Assembly (NCBI RefSeq): GCF_014647435.1
Contig: NZ_BMPE01000004.1
Coordinates: 124,001-188,000, forward strand
Direction: 5' to 3'
Length of the DNA stretch: 64,000 bases
From: Deinococcus radiotolerans
Lineage (GTDB): Bacteria; Deinococcota; Deinococci; Deinococcales; Deinococcaceae
Numbering within the stretch: position 1 is the first letter of the stretch; every line of letters begins with the position of its first letter. A model generated the notes under the pieces. It saw only the letters and a program-made list of their open reading frames with translations, ran no database searches and had not been told where the DNA came from. Positions 55,717 through 64,000 of the stretch are shown in pieces. Both the position numbers and the translations under genes were made by a program.

Positions 55717-56943
55717 TCAGGCGGCCTGGGGTTCGCCGCGTGGGTCCTGACGCTGGGCGCTGAGCACCCCGAGGGCCAGGAGGATCAGGGCGGCGCTGGT
55801 GCCGAAGGTGCCGGGGCCGGCGGTGCGGGCGTACAGCGGGCCGGCCAGCAGGGGTCCGGTGATCTGGGCGAGGGCGCCGAAGCTCTGCGCGCCGCCCTGG
55901 ACTTTGCCCTGCGCGTCGGCGGGCGCGGCGTTCGAGAGCAGGGCGCCGGTGCTGGCGGTGAAGATGCCCTCGCCGACGGCCATGCAGATGGTCGCGGCGT
56001 ACACCAGCCACGCGGCGGGCCAGAAGGCCAGGGCAGCCAGCCCCAGGGTGCCCACCACACCCAGCGTCAGGCCCAGTTGCGCCACGCCGCGCTCGCCGAG
56101 GCGTTTGAGGAGCAGGGGCAGCAGGCCGCCCTGGGCGATGATGTCGCACACCCCGACGATCATGAAGACGGTACCCATCTGCGCGGGGCCCCAGTGCAGG
56201 GTGTCGCGGCCCAGGAGGACCAGCACGGTCTGGAGGATGGTGAAGGGCAGCATGAACAGGGCGCTGACCGTCACGAGGCGGCGCACGGCGGGGTAGGCCA
56301 GGACGCCGCGCAGCTGCGCGAGGGGGTTGAGGTGCGCGGCGTCGAAGTGCCGCTGGCGGCGCTCGGGGCTGAGGCTTTCGGGCAGGATGAACGCGCCCCA
56401 GAGCATGTTCAGCAGGCACACGCCCGCGGCGACGAACATGGGCAGGCTCAGGCTGATGTGGGCGAGCGCGCCGCCGATGGCGGGCCCGAGGATGAATCCG
56501 GCGCCGACGACCGCGCCGATCTGCCCGAAGACCCGGCCGCGGTCCTCTTCGGGGGTGGTGTCGGCGAGGTAGCCGAACAGGGCGCTCATGCCGCCCGCGG
56601 TGAGGCCGTCGATGCAGCGGCCCAGGAACAGCATAGTCAGGCTACCGCCGATGCCGAACAGCACGTACCCGATGGCGGAGCCGAGCAGGCTGAGGATCAG
56701 GACGGGCCGGCGGCCGTACGCGTCACTCAGGGCGCCCAGGACGGGCGAGGCGAGGAACGACAGCAGCGCGAAGCAGGCGCCCAGCCAGCCGATGACGGTG
56801 GCCTGCCGGGCCACGTCCGGGACGTACTGCATGACGATGTACGGCAGGACCGGGAACACCAGGGACATGCCGATGGAGAACAGGAACGCGGTGGTGAGCA
56901 GGAACAGCAGCGGGGGGCGGCGGGGTGGGGCAGAGGGGGTCAT
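55717..56943 (-). CDS. MFS transporter, TetA-like drug efflux group
   Basis: 408 residues, about 12 membrane helices. The MFS loop motif '[21 protein letters not shown]' region (about 65-85) and '[23 protein letters not shown]' region (about 107-129) match the Tet(A)/TCR group. '[20 protein letters not shown]' carries the antiporter motif C Gly/Pro pattern. It probably expels a drug or metabolite by proton exchange. An AraC-type regulator on the same strand lies 54 bp upstream. Confidence 0.87.
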   Translation of the reverse strand: MTPSAPPRRPPLLFLLTTAFLFSIGMSLVFPVLPYIVMQYVPDVARQATVIGWLGACFALLSFLASPVLGALSDAYGRRPVLILSLLGSAIGYVLFGIGGSLTMLFLGRCIDGLTAGGMSALFGYLADTTPEEDRGRVFGQIGAVVGAGFILGPAIGGALAHISLSLPMFVAAGVCLLNMLWGAFILPESLSPERRQRHFDAAHLNPLAQLRGVLAYPAVRRLVTVSALFMLPFTILQTVLVLLGRDTLHWGPAQMGTVFMIVGVCDIIAQGGLLPLLLKRLGERGVAQLGLTLGVVGTLGLAALAFWPAAWLVYAATICMAVGEGIFTASTGALLSNAAPADAQGKVQGGAQSFGALAQITGPLLAGPLYARTAGPGTFGTSAALILLALGVLSAQRQDPRGEPQAA

Positions 56944-56997
56944 GCGGTTCAGGCTAGGGGAGCGGCGGGGCGGAGCGATTGAAGAAAAGCGGCGCGT

Positions 56998-57840
56998 TCA
57001 GGGGTGCACGAGCGGGGAGCGGCGGGTGTACAGGCCCTCGTCCTGGAGGGCGTCGTGGCGGTGCTGCATCTGGCGGGCGTACTCGCGGAAGGTGCGGGGG
57101 GTCATGTGGGCCAGGGCGCGGAATTCGCGGGTCAGGTGGGCCTGGTCGGCGAAGCCCAGGTCGTACGCGAGGCCGGCGAGGGGTTCGTCCGGGTTGAGGT
57201 GCAGGCGGTTGTGGGCTTCCTCGAAGCGGATCAGGCGGGCCAGGGTCTTGGCGCCCACGCCGACTTCCTGACTGAAGGCGCGTTCCAGGGCGCGGGCGCT
57301 GACGTTCAGCGTCTCGGCCAGGGGGCCGATGCGGGCCGTGCCGAGCGAGTGGTACAGCTGCGTGGCGGCGCGGATGCCCACGCCGGGTTCCCGCTCCTGG
57401 TCGCGCAGGCGTTCAAGCAGCCAGGCGTCCACGACCTCGCGCGCCTCGGTCCACGCGCCGGCGCGCAGCAGGGCGGGGACGGCGCGGGCGACCGGGGCGG
57501 ACAGCTGCCCCAGGTCCAGCTGGTCCACGCCCATGCGCCAGCCGAACAGCTGCACGGCGCCCCAGGGGTACAGTTCGATGCCCAGTGCGCGGGTCAGGCC
57601 GTAGGACAGCAGGCGCCGTGGCGTGAGGCTCAGGCCGCTCAGGTGCGCGCCGCTCAGGCGTTCGGGGGCGCTGGTCGTGTCCGGCGCGAGCCAGGAGTCG
57701 CCGCTGAAGAACAGGACGCGCACGGTGCGTTCCGGCATGAAGTGGTGGTATTCCTCGCCGGGCGCGTGGTGTTCTTCCAGCTGCCAGTACGTGCGGACCA
57801 GGGCGCGCAGGGGCGGGCTGGGCGGCAGTTCCTGGTACAT
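56998..57840 (-). CDS. AraC-family transcriptional regulator
   Basis: 280 residues from ATG 57840. The C-terminal pair of helix-turn-helices is clear ('[20 protein letters not shown]' and '[20 protein letters not shown]', about 190-265). The N-terminal half ('[20 protein letters not shown]') is a DUF6597-like ligand-sensing cupin. It may control the MFS pump gene that follows 54 bp later, either as an operon partner or activator; the inducing compound is unknown. Confidence 0.87.
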   Translation of the reverse strand: MYQELPPSPPLRALVRTYWQLEEHHAPGEEYHHFMPERTVRVLFFSGDSWLAPDTTSAPERLSGAHLSGLSLTPRRLLSYGLTRALGIELYPWGAVQLFGWRMGVDQLDLGQLSAPVARAVPALLRAGAWTEAREVVDAWLLERLRDQEREPGVGIRAATQLYHSLGTARIGPLAETLNVSARALERAFSQEVGVGAKTLARLIRFEEAHNRLHLNPDEPLAGLAYDLGFADQAHLTREFRALAHMTPRTFREYARQMQHRHDALQDEGLYTRRSPLVHP

Positions 57841-57966
57841 GCTCCTACTGTGGCAGAGCGGAGGGCGGGGCACCTCCGCCAGACGGACAGGGCCGCTGAC
57901 GGAAATCTTCAAGACGCCCTGCTGGGGTGTCCGGTCAGGCCGGGCCCGGAGTACGCTGAGGGGACC

Positions 57967-59076
57967 ATGGCGACGCGCCGGCCTCCCGCTTCCGACCTGC
58001 CATTCCGGGGGCCTCCGGAGGAATTGCGCCGGACGCTGTACCTGCTGGCGATCGTGCTGGGCCTGCTGGTGGTGGGGGCGCTGAACGTGCTGGCGTACTC
58101 CACGGGCACCCGGAATCTGTACGTGCAGGTGGTGCTGCCGGTCACGATGATCCCGGTGCTGTTCAGCCTGGGGTGGCTGCTGTCGCGCCGGCCTCTGGCG
58201 CTGCCCGAGCGGCTGATGTTCTTCACGGTGAATGTGCAGGTGCTCGCGCAGGCGCTGTTGGAGGAGATGCAGCGTCCGGCGCTGTCCGGCGGGTCGGACT
58301 TGGTGTACTGGTCGGTGGTGGTGAACGTGATGCTGGCGTACCTGCTGTTCCCGAACCGCGAGGCGGGGCGCTACAGCGCGGCGCTGTTCGTGCTGTCCGT
58401 GGTGGTGCCGTGGGCGGGGCTGGCGCTGGGGGGCGGCGCGGTGTCGGCGGACCTACCGCGGGTGCAGCTGACGGTGGGGATCGTACTGCTGTTCGTGCAC
58501 GCGCTGTCGTGGTACCGGGGGCAGTTCGAGGCGCAGCGCAGCGAGGTGCGGGTCATGGCGCAGCTGGCGCACACGGACCTGCTCACGAACCTGCCGAACC
58601 GGCGCGGCATGTACCCGGCTGTGCAGGAGCTGCTGACGTCGGGCGGCGCGGCGCTGCTGCTGGATCTGGATCACTTCAAGCGCGTGAACGACACGTTTGG
58701 GCATCAGGTGGGCGATGAGGTGCTGGAGCGCTCCGCGCGGCTGATGGAGGCGCAGTTGCCGCCCGGCGGGAAGGTGGGCCGCTGGGGTGGCGAGGAGTTC
58801 CTGATGACCCTGCCGGGCCTGGGGGCCCCCGAGGCCGCTCAGCTGGCCGAGCGGCTGTGTCAGACGTTCCGCACGCAGAGCATGGTGGGCGTGGGGCTGG
58901 TGACGGTCAGTGTGGGGGTGACGCTCGCGCGGGTGGGGGAGACCCTGCCGGCCCTGGTGGCCCGCGCGGATGAGCACCTGTACGCCGCCAAGCACGCGGG
59001 CCGCGACGGCTGGCGGGACGCGCCGCTGCTGGACGGAGGCGCGGACGGGTCGGTGTCTGCGTTCCCGGACGTGTGA
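57967..59076 (+). CDS. Membrane-bound GGDEF-domain diguanylate cyclase
   Basis: 369 residues. Six membrane helices (about 25-185) form an undefined sensor, then a GGDEF domain: '[17 protein letters not shown]', '[22 protein letters not shown]' as motif region, and active site '[10 protein letters not shown]' with GGEEF. It should make c-di-GMP. No inhibitory RxxD site is obvious before GGEEF, so it may lack product feedback. TACGCT lies 9 nt before the ATG. Confidence 0.9.
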   Translation: MATRRPPASDLPFRGPPEELRRTLYLLAIVLGLLVVGALNVLAYSTGTRNLYVQVVLPVTMIPVLFSLGWLLSRRPLALPERLMFFTVNVQVLAQALLEEMQRPALSGGSDLVYWSVVVNVMLAYLLFPNREAGRYSAALFVLSVVVPWAGLALGGGAVSADLPRVQLTVGIVLLFVHALSWYRGQFEAQRSEVRVMAQLAHTDLLTNLPNRRGMYPAVQELLTSGGAALLLDLDHFKRVNDTFGHQVGDEVLERSARLMEAQLPPGGKVGRWGGEEFLMTLPGLGAPEAAQLAERLCQTFRTQSMVGVGLVTVSVGVTLARVGETLPALVARADEHLYAAKHAGRDGWRDAPLLDGGADGSVSAFPDV

Positions 59077-59105
59077 CACCCGGCGGCGTTTAGACTTGCC
59101 GCTGT

Positions 59106-60500
<1,395 letters not shown>

Positions 60501-60502
60501 AC

Positions 60503-60563
60503 CTGACCGCACAGGGGAACGGGAGGCGTCAGCTGGTTGCCTCCCGTTCCTCTGTGCGGTCAG
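60503..60563. terminator. 25-bp bidirectional terminator between fumC and a lipoprotein gene
   Basis: Arms 60503-60527 and 60539-60563 are complementary at 24 of 25 positions with an 11-nt loop. The right arm includes the stop codon of the leftward lipoprotein gene (60560-60562). This is one of the longest stems in the window. Confidence 0.85.
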
Positions 60564-61249
60564 TTCGTGTCCGGGACGTAATGCAGGGCCGCGGCATTGT
60601 CCAGGCCCAGGCTGAACAGCTCGGTCTTGAAGTCGACACTGACGTACATCATGTTCCAGCCCTTCTTGAAGGGCAGGTTGATTGCGATGCTGATCGCGTT
60701 GTTGCACTTCAGGGAGCCCGTGACCGTGTCGTCCTGCGTGACGAACACCGGCACGTGGCGCGTGCTGACGTAGGACGAGCCGTTGAAGGTGATGGTCACC
60801 TCGTTCAGTGACACGCCCCCCTGCGTTGACGTGAAGTCCGCGCCGGTCACGAACAGCGCCTGCGTGCCGGGCGCGGACTCCGTCAGGGACTCCAGACACA
60901 CGGAGGACAGGTCGCCGATCACCTGCGGCGCCGCCTTCGGGGACAGGTTCGTTCTGGCCAGGACGCCCTGCGCGCTGCCGGGCAGCGTGACCGTGCCGGT
61001 GCCCAGGGCGCTCACGCTGGCCGTGGAGAGCACCGGGCCGGGCACGCTGGTGTTCGTCGTGTCGAGCGTGCGCAGCGTCAGGGTCCCGGGGCCGTACGTC
61101 CACGCCGAGTTCCCCAGCACGCCGGTCTCCAGCGCGACGTTCAGGGTCGCGCCCGGAATGACGGCCGGTGCGGGCGCTCCACCGCCGCCACACGCGGTCA
61201 GGGCGGCACTCAGGGCGAGGAGGGCGGCGCTCGTCAGAAGTCGCTTCAT
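60560..61249 (-). CDS. Lipoprotein, 229 residues, unknown function
   Basis: Start ATG 61249. Lipobox 'LTACG' (Cys20) followed by a Gly run. The rest is Thr/Ser/Val-rich beta structure ('GTLTLRTLDTTNTSVPGPVL', 'VTITFNGSSYVSTRHV'), with two Cys (about 127 and 191) that could pair. It resembles small Deinococcus surface lipoproteins of unknown role; no family is recognised. It ends inside the bidirectional terminator. Confidence 0.72.
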   Translation of the reverse strand: MKRLLTSAALLALSAALTACGGGGAPAPAVIPGATLNVALETGVLGNSAWTYGPGTLTLRTLDTTNTSVPGPVLSTASVSALGTGTVTLPGSAQGVLARTNLSPKAAPQVIGDLSSVCLESLTESAPGTQALFVTGADFTSTQGGVSLNEVTITFNGSSYVSTRHVPVFVTQDDTVTGSLKCNNAISIAINLPFKKGWNMMYVSVDFKTELFSLGLDNAAALHYVPDTN

Positions 61250-61409
61250 GGGGTCAGTGTGCGTGCGCGGCCGTTGCGGCGGCGTTGCACCTTCCTGGGC
61301 GTTCCCGGTCATCAATATGTTCAGGTGGCCGGGTTCACGCGGCCCACCGGCGCGCCGGGGCAGCGCGTCAGAACCGCGCAAGAGCGGCGGAGTACACTCG
61401 AGGTCAGAG

Positions 61410-61425
61410 AGGACCACGTGGTCCT
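61410..61425. promoter_or_regulatory. Perfect 16-bp palindrome
   Basis: AGGACCACGTGGTCCT lies in the 288-bp gap between two divergent genes for exported proteins (61249 leftward, 61538 rightward). It is uninterrupted and self-complementary, so a homodimeric regulator site is likelier than a terminator. TACACT lies at 61393-61398, just upstream, as a possible -10. Confidence 0.5.
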
Positions 61426-61537
61426 TCAGTCGGGCGTCAGGTGCGCTTGTTACGCTGGGCAATCACAGGTCCTCGCGGCCTGCCCAAGCCCTGAACACCC
61501 CAGCCCCCTCTTCTCTTCCCGGAGCCTGCCTGATCCC

Positions 61538-61945
61538 ATGCGTGTCCTGACCACCCTGCTGACCACCCTCCTGCTGTCCTCGCCCGCCGCGGCCCTGCAA
61601 CTCATCGTGTGGGACCGCGACCTGTCCACCAAACTGGGCGACGGCGAGAGCAGCGGCGGGCGCGTCACGGTGCGCTTGGCCTCGGATTACACCGGGCCGG
61701 TGGTGGTGCTCTTCGCCCCCAGTGACGACGAGCGGGCCCGCGGCACCTTCGCCGGCCTGAAAAGCCGCTACGTGGGCACGCTGACCAATGGCCAACTGAA
61801 CCTGTTCCCGGAAGACCGCTCGTCAGCGCAGTCCATCACGAAGTTCCTGTCAGGCTTCAAGCTGTCAGTGAACGTGCAGGTGAACGCCGCGCCGGTCAGC
61901 CTGCCGGGCCTGCGGAAGTCCGCGGCGCCCGGTCAGAACCGCTGA
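61538..61945 (+). CDS. Small exported protein, unknown function
   Basis: 135 residues with a signal peptide ('VLTTLLTTLLLSSPAAA'). The mature part starts 'LQLIVWDRDLSTKLGDGES' and contains a beta-rich core ('RVTVRLASDYTGPVVVLF') and 'SSAQSITKFLSGFKLSVNVQV'. No Cys and no recognised family. It lies upstream of a two-component system but 128 bp separates them, so co-transcription is uncertain. Confidence 0.65.
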   Translation: MRVLTTLLTTLLLSSPAAALQLIVWDRDLSTKLGDGESSGGRVTVRLASDYTGPVVVLFAPSDDERARGTFAGLKSRYVGTLTNGQLNLFPEDRSSAQSITKFLSGFKLSVNVQVNAAPVSLPGLRKSAAPGQNR

Positions 61946-62073
61946 GTCTGACGCCCCCCGCGCAGCGGGACCGTCAGAACCACGCAGATTTCATCAAGAC
62001 AGCCCCGCATGGACGGGGGTAGGATCACGTCATTGCGTCTGCCTGCCGTGGCAGGCGACCTTCAAGGAGACCC

Positions 62074-62732
<659 letters not shown>

Positions 62733-62733
<1 letters not shown>

Positions 62734-64000
62734 TGATGCCCGAGGCGCGGCCCGTCACGACCCCGCCCGGGGCGCGGCGGGCCGCGCTGCTCACGCCCGG
62801 CGCGGGCCTGTACTCGGCGCGGGTGGCGTGGCGGCACAGCCTGCGCTTCCGGCTGGCCCTGACCTACAGCGCCCTGAGCGCCCTGCTACTGATGCTGATC
62901 ACGCTGGGCGTCGTGTCGCTGCTGCTGTCGCGCATGGAGCAGCAGTTCGTGGACCGCCTGAACGACCGCGCCGACACGCTGGCCGAGGCGTTCACGAACA
63001 CGGGTGGGGGGCTGGGCCGCACGGCGGGCGGCGCAGGCGCCTACACCCTGCTGATCGACCCGGACGGGCAGGTCGTGGCGGCCAGCCCGGCGCTGCGGGA
63101 TTACATCGACTCCGGGTACCCGTTCGGTTCACTGTCGCGCGTGCCCATTCAGAACACCACCGTGCGGGCCGTCAAGCGTGCCGCCGGGAACTTCGGGACG
63201 CTGTGGGTCGGCCTGCCGGAGGATGACCTGATCGCCGCGCGCCAGAGCGCCCTGAGTGCGCTGCTGCTGGCCCTGGTGACCGCACCGCTGATCCTGCTGC
63301 TGACCGGCTGGTGGGTGGGCCGGCGCGCGCTGGCGGGCCTGGAGCACGCGGCGAATCTGGCCGACCAGCTGGACCCGGCACGCAACCTTGACCCGCTGCC
63401 GCTGCCCGCGCGGGAGGACGAGGTGCAGCGCCTCCTCGTGGCGATCAACAGCCTGCTGGTCCGCATCGAGGCCCAGCAGGCGCGTGAGAAGCAGCTGCTG
63501 GGCCAGATCGTGCATGAGCTGGGCGCGCCGCTGACCGTGCTGAAAGCCAGCCTGAGCCGCGCCGAGGCCCGCCTGGGCGACCCGGAGGTCGCGCGCGCCG
63601 CCCTCGTCGCGGACGAGCTGACCTTCACCACGCAGGACCTGATGCAGCTGGCGCGCGGGCAGCTGGAATTGAAACTCGCCTGGCATTACATCCCCGCGCG
63701 CACCCTGCGTGACCGCCTGGACCGCCTGGTGCCGGGCACGACCTTCACCGGGGACTGGGGGGGCGGCATCCTGTGCGACCCGGACCGCCTGACGCAGGCG
63801 CTTCGGAACCTGCTGGCGAACGGGCGGCGGCACGCGGGCCCCGAGGGCACCGTCACGCTGGACCTGCACGAGACGCCGGAGAAACTGTGCTTCCGGGTGC
63901 GGGATTCCGGGCCCGGCCTGCCCGCTGAACTGGGTGACCGGATCTTCGAGCCGTTCGTGAGTGGCGCGGGCAGCAGCGGCCTGGGCCTGAGCGTGGCCCG
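62733..64000 (+). CDS. Sensor histidine kinase (partial, runs off the window)
   Basis: At least 422 residues from ATG 62733 (or 62736). Two membrane helices (about 44-66 and 175-197) bracket a roughly 105-residue periplasmic sensor; a HAMP-like linker follows. The phospho-acceptor region reads '[19 protein letters not shown]' (His about 262), with Gly-Ala where Arg-Ser/Thr is usual. The ATPase N-box is '[17 protein letters not shown]' and G1 is 'RDSGPGLP'. The G2 region '[10 protein letters not shown]' ends at the window edge. Partner of the adjacent OmpR-type regulator; the signal is unknown. Confidence 0.9.

Noticed and set aside
61291..61307. TTCCTG/TTCCCG pair as another SARP box
   Set aside because: The repeat period is 10, no suitable -10 follows at 10 nt, and the downstream gene on that strand is over 200 bp away.

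Overview
This is a GC-rich bacterial chromosome segment that I read as Deinococcus. The basis is the gene complement: a helicase-dead PriA, a bacillithiol-type YpdA reductase, paired DUF1501/DUF1800 genes, an RNA ligase with an HD-type end-healing kinase/phosphatase, and a mnmG-rsmG-parA-parB cluster. Many genes also have a -10 hexamer only 6-10 nt before the start codon, the leaderless arrangement typical of Deinococcus. The genus is inferred from gene content; no database search was possible. I saw no rRNA, tRNA, CRISPR array or intact transposase.

Layout. 1-5 kb: tail of a beta-propeller gene, then a leftward operon of ECF sigma factor, anti-sigma factor, RseB-like protein, DUF1800, DUF1501 and a CxxCH protein. 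Two near-identical ECF-type promoters serve it. 5-8 kb: a DtxR/MntR-type regulator and the cobalamin genes cobS, cobC-like and cobT. 8-13.5 kb: a secreted trypsin-like protease, an APH-fold kinase, a divergent SDR/HxlR pair and trpF. 13.5-13.7 kb: a compact DnaA-box cluster. 14.8-21.4 kb: an RNA-repair island with two RlaP-like nucleotidyltransferases flanking an RNA ligase and an HD-Pnk enzyme, then a Pnkp-like protein whose kinase P-loop is destroyed. 21-32.9 kb: mostly housekeeping genes (EamA transporter, priA, ABC exporter, COG0523 GTPase, def-fmt, nth). 33-40.5 kb: a secreted-lipoprotein region around a large SARP/BTAD regulator, with shared direct-repeat promoter boxes. 40.6-44.8 kb: branched-chain 2-oxoacid dehydrogenase E1 alpha, E1 beta and E2. 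46.7-51.3 kb: mnmG, a lone LAGLIDADG protein, rsmG, parA and parB, with two parS-like repeats. 51-64 kb: VanW protein, YpdA, folA-dCMP deaminase-thyA, MFS pump, AraC regulator, GGDEF cyclase, fumC, two exported proteins, and a two-component system running off the end.

The most unusual content is non-coding. A three-copy element (5.6, 22.4 and 42.2 kb) keeps its internal-loop sequences while its stems change in compensating ways, which points to a structured RNA. A second repeat (0.2 and 14.7 kb) is a consensus sigma-70 promoter running straight into an intrinsic terminator. Three lipoprotein promoters share an identical TTCCNN-5-TTCCNN-10-hexamer geometry next to the SARP gene.

Functional links. 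The RNA-repair genes form a heal-and-seal set: 3'-phosphatase and 5'-kinase, ligase, and terminal nucleotide addition. The DnaA boxes plus the parS/parAB/mnmG/rsmG cluster suggest the window is near a replication origin, although dnaA and dnaN are not in it.
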